Shown here: positions 51,754-63,988 of the stretch, one piece after another
Layout: every line of letters starts with the position of its first letter
Position numbering within the stretch: position 1 is the first letter of the stretch
From: Rhizobium etli 8C-3
GTDB lineage: Bacteria; Pseudomonadota; Alphaproteobacteria; Rhizobiales; Rhizobiaceae
Direction: 5' to 3'
DNA: 64,000 nucleotides
Assembly (NCBI RefSeq): GCF_001908375.1
Contig: NZ_CP017241.1
Coordinates: 2,483,001 to 2,547,000, forward strand
Position numbers and translations under genes: made by a program
Notes under the pieces: generated by a model
The model's database searches: none
Seen by the model: the letters and a program-made list of their open reading frames with translations, nothing else
What the model was told of the DNA's origin: nothing

Positions 51754-52311
51754 GTGAGTATTTTGAAAGAGTTGGAAAGCAATGCAGCCGAACGTCCGCC
51801 GGCGATGGCAGGCTTGATCATCCGGGCGTTGCGCGCCTCTGATATCGAGGCGGTGACGGCGCTCATCAACTTGCCAGGCTTCCGCTTCGGCACCCTGCGC
51901 CTGCCGTATCAAACCGTCGACGAGACCCGAAAACGCTTCGAAAGCGCCGGCCCCGGCCAGGTCAACCTCGTTGCGGAACTGGATGGCCGGATCGTCGGTG
52001 ACGCAGGCATGATGCGCTATCTGGGGCGGCGCGCCCATGCAGCCCACATCGGCATGGGAGTCCACGACGATTTCACCGGCAAGGGCATCGGCAGGGCACT
52101 GCTGGCCGAACTCATCGACATGGCTGACAACTGGCTGAACATAAAACGACTGGAATTATCGGTGTATACCGACAACGAGGCTGCGATCGCCCTCTACAGA
52201 AGATTCGGCTTCGAAGAGGAAGGCCTGCTTAAAGCCTTCGCCTTCCGCGCCGGAGGTTATGTCGACGCCTATGCGATGGCTCGAGTCCGCCTCCAGCCGA
52301 ACAGCTTGTAA
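51754..52311 (+). CDS. GNAT-family N-acetyltransferase
   Basis: 185 residues in the longest reading. LIIRALRASDIEAVTALIN opens the domain; the acetyl-CoA loop is GMGVHDDFTGKGIGRALLAELIDMADNWLNIKRLELSVYTDNEAAIALYRRFGFEEEGLLKAF. The start is unsettled: GTG 51754 lacks a well-spaced ribosome-binding site, while TTG 51763 has AAGG about six bases before it. Substrate unknown. Confidence 0.88.
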   Translation: MSILKELESNAAERPPAMAGLIIRALRASDIEAVTALINLPGFRFGTLRLPYQTVDETRKRFESAGPGQVNLVAELDGRIVGDAGMMRYLGRRAHAAHIGMGVHDDFTGKGIGRALLAELIDMADNWLNIKRLELSVYTDNEAAIALYRRFGFEEEGLLKAFAFRAGGYVDAYAMARVRLQPNSL

Positions 52312-52594
52312 TGCTTTAGGAGGCAATCGGCCGGGAGCCCCTTGCGTCTTCATCTCCTGGGGTCGATCGGGGCCTGGGAAACGGGGCCCGATTCATCACC
52401 GATGTCGGCCTGCGTGCGGCCGGCCATGTTCGGATCGTGAATTACCCCGTCTGCAGATCGGTTCAGTAATCTCAGCATGCGCCCCGACCGGTTCGATCCG
52501 CACGCGGCCATAACTATACGCGGCATGCGCAACCAACCGGTATTTTGTTGCCGCCGACGACGATGAAAAATCATTCCCAGACCGGGAAATGAGC

Positions 52595-54757
<2,163 letters not shown>

Positions 54758-54815
54758 TCACTCCAGAAAATCTGGAATCGTTTTAGAGCAAAAATCATGG
54801 ATTGAAAGAGAGGCC

Positions 54816-54963
54816 GATGAGGCGATCCCTCATCGGACTGCCGGCACCCTTGTCCATTCTGACAGGGAGAAGGTATATGCCCGCGCCGTTTCAAATGAAC
54901 GTGCGCTTGAGTGAAGAACGTCCCTTTCCCCGTCAAGACGGACAGGGTATCAGGGTGAGATCA
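54816..54963. repeat. Degenerate palindromic repeat mosaic between recN and ligA
   Basis: GATGAGG, five bases, CCTCATC (54816-54834) opens the region; CTGCCGGCACCC and GACAGGGAGAAGG follow, then CCGT-CAAG-ACGG (54930-54941) and CAGGGTATCAGGGTGAGA. These blocks (CCCTCATC, TGCCGGCACC, GGGAGAAGG, AGGGTGAG) match my memory of the mosaic intergenic repeats scattered through rhizobial genomes. The element fills most of the 235-base gap; no gene is seen in it. Confidence 0.6.
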
Positions 54964-54986
54964 ATACCACGGCCTAGGCTGGCGGC

Positions 54987-56660
54987 CTAACCATTCCCCG
55001 CCAACAGCCGGGCCGCCGCCGCCCTCGCCTCTTCGGTCACAGAGGCTCCAGCAAGCATGCGGGCGATCTCTTCCGTGCGGTCCTTATGCGCCATCGTCGC
55101 AACGCGCGTGGCAATCTTTTCAGAGCCGTCGGAAACCGGCCCCTTGGAGATGAGCAGGTGCGTTTCTGCGCGCGCGGCGACCTGCGGGGCATGGGTGACC
55201 GAGAGCACCTGCACGCGGTCGGAAAGCCGCTTCAGTCGCTGGCCTATGGCATCGGCAACGGCACCACCGACACCGGTGTCGATTTCGTCAAAGACCAGCG
55301 TCGGCGCCGAACCGCGATCGGCAAGCGCCACCTTCAGTGCAAGCAGGAAGCGTGAAAGCTCGCCCCCCGATGCCACCTTCATGATCGAGCCCGGACGGGT
55401 CCCTGGGTTCGTCTGAACGTGAAATTCGACGACATCGATGCCCTCGGCCGTTGCGGCTGCCGCATCGGTCGTCATCTCGACCATGAAGCGCGCTCGCTCC
55501 AGCTTGAGAGCCGGCAGCTCCGCCATGACGGCGGCGGCGAGCGCTTCGCCTGCGTGGTGACGCTTGTCCGAAAGAGAGCGGGCCGCGGCATGGTAATTCG
55601 CATTGGCGACACCGACTTCGGATTCGAGTTTCACCAGCTTCTCCTCGCCGGCATCGAGATCGGCAAGGTCGGCGATCATGCGCACGGCAAGCGCCGGAAG
55701 CTCGGTCACCGGCACGGAATATTTGCGCGACGCGGCACGCAGGGCAAAGAGTCGCTCCTCGACGCGCTCCAGTTCCTTCGGATCGTATTCCGTCTTTCGC
55801 AGTGCTGCCTCCACTTCCATCTGGGCATTGGACAGCTGGTCCAGAGCCGCATCGAGCAGCGCCACCGTGTCTTCCAACAGTCCGGGCGCCTCGTGGCTCT
55901 TGCGCTCCAGGCGGCGCACCAGCGACGCGATATGAGGCACCGGAGAGGCATTGCCGTTCAAAAACTCGCAGGCCTCGGCGATATCGCCTGCGATGCGTTG
56001 CGCTTTCATCATCTTCTGGCGGCGCTCGGCCAGCTCCTCCTCCTCGCCATCCTGCGGCGAAAGCTTTTCCAACTCGTCGACGGAGGACCGGAGATAGTCG
56101 GCCTCGCGGGCGGCGTTCTCCACCTTTTCGCGATGCTTTTTCAGCGTTCGCTCGGCATCGCGCCACGTGCGGTAAAGCTCGGAGACCGCCGCGGCATCCT
56201 CGTTGATGCCGGCGAAGGCATCGAGCAGAAGCCGGTGCGCATGCGTATCAACAAGCGCGCGGTCATCGTGCTGGCCGTGGATTTCGACCAGCATCTGCCC
56301 GGCCTGGCGCATCAGCTGCACACTCACCGGCTGATCGTTGACATATGCCTTGGTGCGGCCGTCGGCCGATTGCTGGCGCCGGAAGATGAGATCGCCCTCG
56401 TCGTCAATCCCGTTCTCGCGCAGAAGCTGTCGGACACCGTGATCCATCGGCACGTCGAAGACGGCCGTGACCTGGCCTTTGTCCTCGCCGTGGCGCACGA
56501 GGCCGCCATCGCCACGTCCGCCAAGTGCTAGAGAAAGACTGTCGAGGAGAATGGATTTGCCGGCACCGGTTTCGCCCGTCAGAACCGAGAGCCCTGTTTC
56601 GAAGGCAAGATCCAGCCGCTCGATCAGAACGATATCGCGGATCGAAAGCTGAATCAGCAT
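54987..56660 (-). CDS. recN: DNA repair protein RecN
   Basis: 557 residues, SMC-like. Walker A is TGETGAGKSILLD (about 28-40); the central coiled coil spans about 150-370; the C-terminal head has the signature VASGGELSRFLLALKVAL and Walker B PTLVFDEIDTGVGGAVADAIG, then QVLSVTHAPQVAARAETHLLISK. It gathers broken ends in double-strand break repair. It lies between bamD and ligA on the same strand. Confidence 0.97.
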   Translation of the reverse strand: MLIQLSIRDIVLIERLDLAFETGLSVLTGETGAGKSILLDSLSLALGGRGDGGLVRHGEDKGQVTAVFDVPMDHGVRQLLRENGIDDEGDLIFRRQQSADGRTKAYVNDQPVSVQLMRQAGQMLVEIHGQHDDRALVDTHAHRLLLDAFAGINEDAAAVSELYRTWRDAERTLKKHREKVENAAREADYLRSSVDELEKLSPQDGEEEELAERRQKMMKAQRIAGDIAEACEFLNGNASPVPHIASLVRRLERKSHEAPGLLEDTVALLDAALDQLSNAQMEVEAALRKTEYDPKELERVEERLFALRAASRKYSVPVTELPALAVRMIADLADLDAGEEKLVKLESEVGVANANYHAAARSLSDKRHHAGEALAAAVMAELPALKLERARFMVEMTTDAAAATAEGIDVVEFHVQTNPGTRPGSIMKVASGGELSRFLLALKVALADRGSAPTLVFDEIDTGVGGAVADAIGQRLKRLSDRVQVLSVTHAPQVAARAETHLLISKGPVSDGSEKIATRVATMAHKDRTEEIARMLAGASVTEEARAAAARLLAGNG

Positions 56661-56673
56661 TGCGTGTCAGGCC

Positions 56674-57519
56674 TCACGAGCCGAGCAGCAGCTTCCTGCC
56701 GGCTGCCGAAATCCAGGAGCCCTTGTTCTCCCGGGGCTCGGCACCGCCCGACTGCAGCAGCTTGAAGGAATCGGCGTACCACTGGCTATCCGGATAGTTG
56801 TGACCAAGAACAGCGGCTGCCGTCTGGGCCTCCTCGACGATTCCCATCGCAAAATAGGCCTCGACGAGGCGCGCCAGCGCTTCCTCGATCTGATTCGTGT
56901 TCGGATACTTCTCAACCACGATACGGAACCGGGAGACGGCTGCAAGATATTCCTTGCGCTCGAGATAATAACGGCCGACCTGCATTTCCTTGCCGGCGAG
57001 CTGGTCGCGGGCGTAGCGGATCTTTGCCTGCGCGTCGTCGACATATTCGGAGTCCGGATAGTTGTCGATGACGGCCTGCATGGCTTCGATGGTCTTGGAG
57101 GACGCCCGCTGATCCTGGGTCACGTCTGAGATCTGCTTCGAATAGCTGAGGCCGATCAGATACTGAACATAAGCCGCATCTTCAGACTTCGGATACTGCG
57201 CCATATAGCGGTTGCCCGACGCGAGGGCGTCGTCGATCTTGCCCTGGCGGTACTTCACGAAGGTGCTCATCACGAGAGCCTTGCGCGCCCATTCGGAGAA
57301 CGGGTTTTCGCGGTCGATCGCGTCGAACTTGCGCGCGGCTTCGGCCATGTTGCCGGCCTTCATGTTGGCAAGCGCCTGATTGTAGAGGACGTCCGGCGGA
57401 TCGTTGCTAAGGCCGAGCTTGGTGATGTCGATGTCAGGGTCCGACTGGCAACCGGAAATCAAGGCGCCTGCGCTCAAAATCACGAGCGATGCGAGCAAAG
57501 CGCGCGCTGTCTTCATCAT
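56674..57519 (-). CDS. bamD: Outer-membrane assembly lipoprotein BamD
   Basis: 281 residues. The signal peptide ends in the lipobox ISGC (about residues 20-23). Tetratricopeptide-like repeats follow ([55 protein letters not shown]...[68 protein letters not shown]). It is the essential partner of BamA. A run of two ATGs (57519, 57516) makes the exact start uncertain by one residue. Confidence 0.95.
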   Translation of the reverse strand: MMKTARALLASLVILSAGALISGCQSDPDIDITKLGLSNDPPDVLYNQALANMKAGNMAEAARKFDAIDRENPFSEWARKALVMSTFVKYRQGKIDDALASGNRYMAQYPKSEDAAYVQYLIGLSYSKQISDVTQDQRASSKTIEAMQAVIDNYPDSEYVDDAQAKIRYARDQLAGKEMQVGRYYLERKEYLAAVSRFRIVVEKYPNTNQIEEALARLVEAYFAMGIVEEAQTAAAVLGHNYPDSQWYADSFKLLQSGGAEPRENKGSWISAAGRKLLLGS

Positions 57520-57752
57520 ACCTTCAGACCTTGCATAATCCATAGAAGAATCCCAACTGCCGCTACCCTAACCTGCGGCAGCCACACCTCGCCGGCGTTT
57601 CTAGCCACAAATGCGTGGCGAGAGCAACGCAATGATGAGCCATTAACGCATTTTTGTGGCAGCAAGCGTCAGAATAGCGAGGTTTTTGACTTTAATCGGG
57701 CCTGTTGCTGCTAAGCATATGCTGGACAACAGTTATCGGCTTACGGAAGTAC

Positions 57753-57780
57753 AAAAAAAACCGCCTCCCGAAAGAGGCGG
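57753..57780 (-). terminator. Rho-independent terminator after lpxC
   Basis: On the minus strand CCGCCTC, loop TTTCGG, GAGGCGG and then eight T residues. It starts 27 bases after the lpxC stop and ends the ftsZ/lpxC side before bamD, which therefore needs its own promoter in 57520-57752. Confidence 0.92.
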
Positions 57781-57806
57781 CCCTGGCCTGAATTTGAGTG
57801 TGGAGG

Positions 57807-58763
57807 TCATGCCGACCAGGGGGCGAATCCGGGAGCGTTAACGGCCACGAAATCGCGGGGTGTAACGCGCGGGCGCGCAGCAGAAGTCTCGACAACTTCA
57901 TAGGCAGTCGGGTCGCTTAGCAGCGCCTTCAAAGCATTGGCATTCATCTTGTGACCACCGCGATAAGAGCGGTAGCAGCCGATGAAGGGAGCGCCGGCAA
58001 GCGCCAGGTCACCGACGGCATCGAGCGCCTTGTGACGCACGAACTCATCCTTTGCGTAGCGCAAGCCTTCGACGTTTATCACCGTATTGTCGTCGGAGAT
58101 GACGACGGAATTCTCAAGCGACGAACCGAGTGCATGACCGGAGGCCCAGAGACGCTCCACGTCACGCATGAAGCCAAAGGTGCGTGCGCGCGACAGTTCG
58201 GACTTGAAGGTCGCTGCCGTCAGATTTCCTTCCCATTTCTGATGGCCGATCAGCGGGCATTCGAAATCGATCTCGACTTCGAAGCGCGTGCCGTCATATG
58301 GACGGAACTCGCTCCAGGAGCCGCCATGCTCGATGCGAACCGGCTTGGTGATGCGGATATAGCGGCGCTTCACGCCGAGCGATACGAGGCCAACCTGCTC
58401 GATCGCCTCGATAAAGGGGGCCGAACTGCCGTCCATGATCGGCATTTCGGCGCCATGAACCTCGATCACGACATTATCGAGGCCGAGCGCGTAGAGCGCT
58501 GCCATCACATGTTCGACCGTCGCAACCGAATGTGCCGGGGAAAAGCCAAGGACGGTGCAGAGATCGGTACTGCCGACCTGAGCGGAGACGGCACGCAGTT
58601 CGGTGACGCTGCCGTCGTCATGCATACGATGGAAAACGACGCCGGTATCGACTTCAGCCGGATTGAAAGTAATGGTGACTTCCGCGCCGGAATGGACGCC
58701 GGTGCCCGAAAGCGTCACCGGGCGCGAAACCGTCGTCTGGAAGCCAAGCATGCCAATAACCAT
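57807..58763 (-). CDS. lpxC: UDP-3-O-acyl-N-acetylglucosamine deacetylase
   Basis: 318 residues. Zinc ligands lie in HSVATVEHVMAALYALGLDNVVIEVHGAEMPIMDGSSAPF (first His) and in VRHKALDAVGDLALAG (second His and Asp); the general-acid His is in the SYRGGHKMNANAL segment. First committed step of lipid A synthesis. It is followed by its own terminator and preceded by a 287-base gap with inverted repeats, so it is probably a separate transcription unit from ftsZ. Confidence 0.97.
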   Translation of the reverse strand: MVIGMLGFQTTVSRPVTLSGTGVHSGAEVTITFNPAEVDTGVVFHRMHDDGSVTELRAVSAQVGSTDLCTVLGFSPAHSVATVEHVMAALYALGLDNVVIEVHGAEMPIMDGSSAPFIEAIEQVGLVSLGVKRRYIRITKPVRIEHGGSWSEFRPYDGTRFEVEIDFECPLIGHQKWEGNLTAATFKSELSRARTFGFMRDVERLWASGHALGSSLENSVVISDDNTVINVEGLRYAKDEFVRHKALDAVGDLALAGAPFIGCYRSYRGGHKMNANALKALLSDPTAYEVVETSAARPRVTPRDFVAVNAPGFAPWSA

Positions 58764-58928
58764 AAAATTCTGCCTTTATTGAATTTACGGTCCGTAGCGC
58801 CAAAAGCACCGAAAAACAAACCGCCAACCTGTTTTGCCCACCGCCGAATTGTCGCCGTGAAGGCGGCAAGGCACGGTCCCTTGACGTCATACATACGTGC
58901 GGCCGGGCTCCAAACCAAATCACTGTTC

Positions 58929-58967
58929 GTTTCGCTTTGTTACGAAACCATCCGTTTGAAATGGTTT
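58929..58967. promoter_or_regulatory. Two overlapping inverted repeats upstream of lpxC
   Basis: GTTTCG, eight bases, CGAAAC (58929-58948) overlaps AAACCAT, nine bases, ATGGTTT (58945-58967). They lie about 165-200 bases before the lpxC ATG, in the gap between the ftsZ terminator and lpxC. They may be operators or alternative RNA stems; no regulator is assigned. Confidence 0.4.
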
Positions 58968-59002
58968 AGGAATCATCAACTTATATGACGCTTTGAAACA
59001 GC

Positions 59003-59030
59003 TGCGCCCGGGTCTGTGATCCCGGGCGCA
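59003..59030 (-). terminator. Terminator-like hairpin after ftsZ
   Basis: TGCGCCCGGG, eight-base loop, CCCGGGCGCA: ten perfect GC-rich pairs, 20 bases beyond the ftsZ stop. The downstream T tract is weak (GCTGTTTC), so termination may be partial. Confidence 0.7.
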
Positions 59031-59050
59031 TGCGTGGCGATTCTGTGTCT

Positions 59051-60757
59051 TCAGTTCGACTGACGGCGCAAGAAGGCAGGAATCTCAAGCTGGTCGTCTT
59101 CCTGCATCATGCGGGCCTGCGGAACGCTGCGGCCCTGATCGTCGAGATTGCCGCGGCGCGGTGCATAAAGGCTCGCCTCGGGCGAAAGCGGACGGCGCTG
59201 CTGCGAAGCGGCGGCCGGCGCTGCCGTCATCTCGGGAGCGACTTCCTCTTCGCGGCGGCCGAGCGAATTGGTGATTCGCTTCAGCAGACCCATGGGGCCG
59301 CGCTCCTCATGCGCCTGTGCGGCAGCTGGCTGGGCGCGGTGATCGATCTCGGCCTGAACGACGGGCGGGAAGTCCTCGACCTTCGGCATGCGGACCGGCT
59401 GCTGCATGGCAGGTTCCTGGCGAACCGGCTGCTGCTGCATGACCGGCTGCGGCGCCGGCTGGCTCATAACGGGTGCCGGCGCCGACTGCATCGGAGCCGG
59501 ACGAGCGACCGGAGCTTCTTGAGTGGCTGCGAAGATGCGGCTCTGCGGACGGAACGCGTCCTGAGCAACGGGCTGCTGAACCGGAGCTGCAGGGCGCGGG
59601 GCCGGGATTTCGAGCTCGCGTTCCATTTCGGCTTCCGCCATGCGAATGGTCTGCGCGATCGGATCGGCCGGCTTGGGTGCCTGCATGACTGGCGCAGGCT
59701 GAACTGCGGCCGGTGCGGAAGCAACGGCCGCGGAAGGACGGATAGCCGGCTTGGCGGCAGGCTGGAAGTTTTTGGCAGCGGCTTCGTTCATCGCACGGTC
59801 GATACCGGTCGCAACGACGGAGACGCGGATGATGCCTTCGAGCGATTCGTCGAAGGTGGCGCCGAGGATGATGTTGGCATCCGGATCGACTTCTTCGCGG
59901 ATGCGGGTCGCAGCCTCGTCGACTTCAAAGAGCGTCAGGTCGCGGCCGCCGGTGATGGAGATCAGGAGGCCCTGAGCACCCTTCATCGAAGTCTCGTCAA
60001 GCAGCGGGTTGGCAATTGCAGCTTCGGCAGCCTGCATCGCGCGACCCTGGCCGGACGCTTCGCCGGTGCCCATCATCGCGCGGCCCATTTCGCGCATGAC
60101 CGAGCGCACGTCGGCGAAATCGAGATTGATGAGACCTTCCTTCACCATCAGGTCGGTGATGCAGGCAACACCCGAATAGAGAACCTGGTCGGCCATGGCG
60201 AAAGCATCGGCGAAGGTGGTCTTGTCGTTTGCGATGCGGAAGAGGTTCTGGTTCGGAATGACGATCAGCGTATCGACCGACTTCTGCAGTTCCTCGATGC
60301 CGGATTCGGCAAGGCGCATGCGGCGACCGCCTTCGAAGTGGAACGGCTTTGTGACTACGCCAACGGTCAGGATGCCCTTGTTGCGGGCTGCCTGCGCGAC
60401 GACCGGGGCAGCGCCCGTGCCTGTGCCGCCGCCCATGCCGGCGGTGACGAAGCACATATGCGTGCCGTTGAGGTGATCGATGATCTCATCGATGCACTCT
60501 TCGGCGGCTGCGCGGCCGACTTCCGGCTGCGAACCGGCACCCAGTCCCTCGGTGACGTTGGCGCCGAGCTGGATGATGCGTTCGGCCTTCGTCATGGTCA
60601 GCGCCTGGGCATCCGTATTGGCAACGACGAAGTCGACGCCCTGGAGACCGGCTGAGATCATGTTGTTGACAGCATTGCCGCCGCCGCCGCCGACACCGAA
60701 CACGGTGATCCGCGGCTTCAGCTCAGTGATATCCGGCTTTTGCAGCTTGATAGTCAT
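59051..60757 (-). CDS. ftsZ: Cell division GTPase FtsZ with long C-terminal linker
   Basis: 568 residues. The GTP-binding tubulin signature GGGTGTG is at 109-115 ([17 protein letters not shown]), with [16 protein letters not shown] near the start and the T7-loop [18 protein letters not shown]. The globular core ends near 320; then comes a ~230-residue Pro/Ala/Gln/Met-rich linker ([22 protein letters not shown]) and the conserved tip [15 protein letters not shown] that binds FtsA. The long linker is characteristic of alphaproteobacterial FtsZ. Third of ftsQ-ftsA-ftsZ; it starts 56 bases after ftsA. Confidence 0.98.
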   Translation of the reverse strand: MTIKLQKPDITELKPRITVFGVGGGGGNAVNNMISAGLQGVDFVVANTDAQALTMTKAERIIQLGANVTEGLGAGSQPEVGRAAAEECIDEIIDHLNGTHMCFVTAGMGGGTGTGAAPVVAQAARNKGILTVGVVTKPFHFEGGRRMRLAESGIEELQKSVDTLIVIPNQNLFRIANDKTTFADAFAMADQVLYSGVACITDLMVKEGLINLDFADVRSVMREMGRAMMGTGEASGQGRAMQAAEAAIANPLLDETSMKGAQGLLISITGGRDLTLFEVDEAATRIREEVDPDANIILGATFDESLEGIIRVSVVATGIDRAMNEAAAKNFQPAAKPAIRPSAAVASAPAAVQPAPVMQAPKPADPIAQTIRMAEAEMERELEIPAPRPAAPVQQPVAQDAFRPQSRIFAATQEAPVARPAPMQSAPAPVMSQPAPQPVMQQQPVRQEPAMQQPVRMPKVEDFPPVVQAEIDHRAQPAAAQAHEERGPMGLLKRITNSLGRREEEVAPEMTAAPAAASQQRRPLSPEASLYAPRRGNLDDQGRSVPQARMMQEDDQLEIPAFLRRQSN

Positions 60758-60813
60758 AGTACCTGTTCCTTCTCTTTATGGCCGCATCGCCACGCCGGCC
60801 AATTCACTCAATT

Positions 60814-62145
60814 TCAGAAACTTTCCTTCAGCCACTGGCCCATCCGGGCGATGCGGCTGTTATTACCCCCAAGCGACATGAGCAGACCGCTCTGTGACGC
60901 GTGTGTTTCCATGTCCGCGACCTGCGGATAGATCATCAGTCCGACCGCCGTCGAAAACGCCGGTCCCTTGGCTGCCGTGGGCAGGCCCGAGACGCCCATC
61001 GGCCGGCCGATGCGGACGTTTCGCGCCAGGATGCGCCGCGCCACTTCCGCAAGACCAGTCAACTGACTTGCGCCCCCGGTCAGCACGACGCGCTTTCCGA
61101 CGATCGGGCTGAAGCCCGAACGCTGTATCCGGTCGCGGATCAATTCCATCGTTTCCTCGATGCGTGCACCGACGATGCGCGAAACGAGCGCGCGTGGCAC
61201 CTGCGTCGGCTGATCGCGCTCGTCTTCGCCGATCGGCGGGATCGAGATGAGCTCGCGCTCGTCCGAAGAGTTCGAGAATGCCGAAGCGTGAACAACTTTG
61301 AGGCGCTCCGCGTCTTCGATGCGGGTCGAAAGGCCGCGCGCCAGATCGGTCGTGACGTGAAGGCCCCCGAGACCGACGGCATCTGTGTGAACGAGCTTGC
61401 CTTCGGCAAAGACCGAGATCGTCGTGGCGCCGCCGCCCATATCGATCGCGCAGCAGCCGAGCTCGACCTCATCGTCGACGAGAGCGGCCAGCCCGGAGGC
61501 GTAAGGTGTCGCAACGATGCCCTCGACGGAGAGATGGGCGCGATTGACGCTGAGCTCGAGGTTCTTCAACGCGGCTCTTTCGGCGGTTACCACATGCATG
61601 TCGACGCCAAGCACATCGCCATACATCGCCAGCGGGTCGCGGATGCCGCGTTCGCCGTCGAGCGAGAAGCCGGTCGCCAGAGAGTGAAGCACGGCGCGAT
61701 CCTGTCGCAGCGACTGCTGGCAGGCGGCTGCAAGCACCTTCTTTAGATCGTTGAGTTCGACTTCCTGGCCGCCGAGATCGATCGTTGCGGTGTAGATGTC
61801 GCTGCCGAGACGACCGGCCGTCAGATTGACAATCAGGCTCTCGACGGTGAGGCCCGCCATACGCTCGGCCGCATCGACGGAAAGTCGAATGACGCCTTCG
61901 AGGGCATCGAGATCGGCGATGACGCCGGTCTTGATGCCACGGGAGCGCTGATGGCCGATGCCGATGATTTCGATATCGTGCGTGCGGCCCGGAAGGATCT
62001 CGCTCTCTTCGCGCGGCGTCAGGCGGCCGATCATGCAAACGACCTTGGTCGAGCCGATGTCGAGGACCGAAACGATATGCGACCGCTTCGACGACAGCGG
62101 CTTCAGGCGCGGCAATCCGAAATGAGACGAACCGAACAAGCTCAT
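60814..62145 (-). CDS. ftsA: Cell division protein FtsA
   Basis: 443 residues, actin-like. Phosphate motifs: SVLDIGSTKVVCMIG near residue 27 and CCAIDMGGGATTISVFAEGKLVHTDAVGLGG; adenosine motif VVLTGGASQLTGL; C-terminal amphipathic membrane helix RMGQWLKESF. It tethers FtsZ to the membrane. The ATG overlaps the ftsQ stop (ATGA). Confidence 0.97.
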   Translation of the reverse strand: MSLFGSSHFGLPRLKPLSSKRSHIVSVLDIGSTKVVCMIGRLTPREESEILPGRTHDIEIIGIGHQRSRGIKTGVIADLDALEGVIRLSVDAAERMAGLTVESLIVNLTAGRLGSDIYTATIDLGGQEVELNDLKKVLAAACQQSLRQDRAVLHSLATGFSLDGERGIRDPLAMYGDVLGVDMHVVTAERAALKNLELSVNRAHLSVEGIVATPYASGLAALVDDEVELGCCAIDMGGGATTISVFAEGKLVHTDAVGLGGLHVTTDLARGLSTRIEDAERLKVVHASAFSNSSDERELISIPPIGEDERDQPTQVPRALVSRIVGARIEETMELIRDRIQRSGFSPIVGKRVVLTGGASQLTGLAEVARRILARNVRIGRPMGVSGLPTAAKGPAFSTAVGLMIYPQVADMETHASQSGLLMSLGGNNSRIARMGQWLKESF

Positions 62146-63074
62146 ATATTCTGCCCCGCCTTCTTCAAATCCTTGGTCCGCTGATCGAGAACGACCTGCC
62201 GGCGCGCCATGGCCTCCGGGGTCAGTTGTATCGCGGTCCTGTCCACCAGCCTCAGATCGACGGCTGCGATGTCGCGCGCCAGAAGATCCTGTTCCTTGTT
62301 GAGTTTCGACAGCCTGGCGAGCGCCTGATCGACATCCTCGGACGGCAGCTTCACCACCACGCCATTGTCCATGTGCAGGTCCCAGCGGCGGCCGGAGACC
62401 CAGACGTAAGCCTTCACGCGCGTCGTGATGTCCGGCCACTTCGAAAATTCGCCCTCGAGCGATGCCGCAGCACTTTCTGCATCTCGGCCCACAACGAGGG
62501 GCAACGTCGAGAACTTGTTGTCGCGGAGCGGCGCAATGACGCTGCCATTCCTTTCGATCAGCGAAAGCTCCTGCCCGTGCTGCCAGATCGCATAGGCCTG
62601 GCGCTCCTTGAGCTTGACCTCGATTGTCTTTGGATAAATCTTCCTGACCTCGACGCTTTCGACCCACGGAAGCTTGACGATCTTGCGGCGCGCAGCATCG
62701 ACATCGAGGGCCACCAGCGACGTTGTCCCGTCGAGGCCAAGGAGTTCAAAGATTTCGATTTCCGAAGTTTCGGAATTGCCGGAAACCTTCACGTCCTCGA
62801 TGGCGAAACCGGCAGCCGTCGTCGCCGCCTGCGCGACCGTTTCCGTATGGCCGCCGAGCGACATGCCGTAGAGGCCGGTCGCCGCAAAGAATGCGAGTGC
62901 AGAAATCGTCCCGGTATGGGCAGGAATGTGGATACGGCCAGTTCCGAGACTGACGAGGAAGCGCACTGCGCGGCGCAGCGGACGCGGAAGAATCATCCGC
63001 CCATCGCCCTCGGCAAGAGCAATGCTCGGCTGGCGACTCGGGCGCCCTATCCTTTTGACCGTCAACGAGAACAA
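62142..63074 (-). CDS. ftsQ: Cell division protein FtsQ
   Basis: 310 residues from a TTG at 63074, which has a strong GGAGG seven bases upstream inside ddl; the longer ATG reading (63095) has no such site. One membrane helix ([20 protein letters not shown]) is followed by the POTRA domain ([75 protein letters not shown]) and the beta domain. It overlaps ddl by 13 bases. Confidence 0.93.
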   Translation of the reverse strand: MFSLTVKRIGRPSRQPSIALAEGDGRMILPRPLRRAVRFLVSLGTGRIHIPAHTGTISALAFFAATGLYGMSLGGHTETVAQAATTAAGFAIEDVKVSGNSETSEIEIFELLGLDGTTSLVALDVDAARRKIVKLPWVESVEVRKIYPKTIEVKLKERQAYAIWQHGQELSLIERNGSVIAPLRDNKFSTLPLVVGRDAESAAASLEGEFSKWPDITTRVKAYVWVSGRRWDLHMDNGVVVKLPSEDVDQALARLSKLNKEQDLLARDIAAVDLRLVDRTAIQLTPEAMARRQVVLDQRTKDLKKAGQNI

Positions 63075-63988
63075 GAGGCGTCCTCCACCATCCAACGCAA
63101 GAATTCACCAAAGGAATAACCGGCATGGCCGGCCATTTCGGGCACAAGGGAGGTTGGCGTCATGCCCGGCTGGGTATTCACTTCCAGCCAGATAACTTCA
63201 CCATCTTCGGAGAACCGGTCGTCGTAACGGAAGTCGGATCGACTGACCCCGCGACAACCAATTGCCTGATGCGCCCTTAAGGCCAGTGTTTGTATTTTTT
63301 GGTAAATATTCGGTGAAATTTTCGCCGGGATGACGTGTTTTGAGCCGCCCGCGGCATACTTGGCATCATAGTCATAGAAGTTGTGACCCTGCGGCACCAC
63401 TTCAGTCACACCCAGAGCCTTCTCGCCCATGACACCGCATGTCAACTCGCGGCCATAGACATACCGCTCGACGATGACCTCTTCGCCATAGCGCCACTCC
63501 GGCGAACTGATGATCTGCGGCGGATGGGCCTGATCCTCCCGGACGATCACGACACCGAAGCTGGAGCCCTCCCGGACAGGCTTCACGACATAGGGCGGCT
63601 TCATCGGATGCTCGACCGGAAAGGCGAAGCGATTGATGACTTCCGATTGCGCGACAGGAACGCCGGCGGCCGCCGCGACCCCCTTGGCCTTGCCCTTGTC
63701 CATTGCAAGTGCAGAGGCAAGAACACCGGAATGCGTGTAGGGGATTTCGAGATATTCGAGGATGCCCTGAATGGTGCCATCCTCGCCGAAGGGGCCATGC
63801 AGCGCATTGAAGGCGACATCGGGACGAAGTGCTGCCAGCTTCGCTGAAATATCGCGATCGACATCGATCCGCGTAACCTGGAAGCCTTCGCCTTCGAGGG
63901 CGTCCGCGCAAGCCGTTCCCGAAGACAGGCTCACTGGCCGCTCCGAGGAGAATCCGCCCATCAGGACAGCGACATGCTTGCGACTCAT
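63062..63988 (-). CDS. ddl: D-alanine--D-alanine ligase
   Basis: 308 residues from the ATG at 63988, complete. N-terminal [62 protein letters not shown]-grasp [33 protein letters not shown] and the metal ligands in [22 protein letters not shown]. It makes the D-Ala-D-Ala terminus of peptidoglycan stem peptides. It is the upstream gene of the division cluster in this window. Confidence 0.97.
   Translation of the reverse strand: MSRKHVAVLMGGFSSERPVSLSSGTACADALEGEGFQVTRIDVDRDISAKLAALRPDVAFNALHGPFGEDGTIQGILEYLEIPYTHSGVLASALAMDKGKAKGVAAAAGVPVAQSEVINRFAFPVEHPMKPPYVVKPVREGSSFGVVIVREDQAHPPQIISSPEWRYGEEVIVERYVYGRELTCGVMGEKALGVTEVVPQGHNFYDYDAKYAAGGSKHVIPAKISPNIYQKIQTLALRAHQAIGCRGVSRSDFRYDDRFSEDGEVIWLEVNTQPGMTPTSLVPEMAGHAGYSFGEFLRWMVEDASCSR

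Noticed and set aside
59030..60655. 541-residue open frame opposite ftsZ
   Set aside because: Antisense shadow of ftsZ; no recognisable features.
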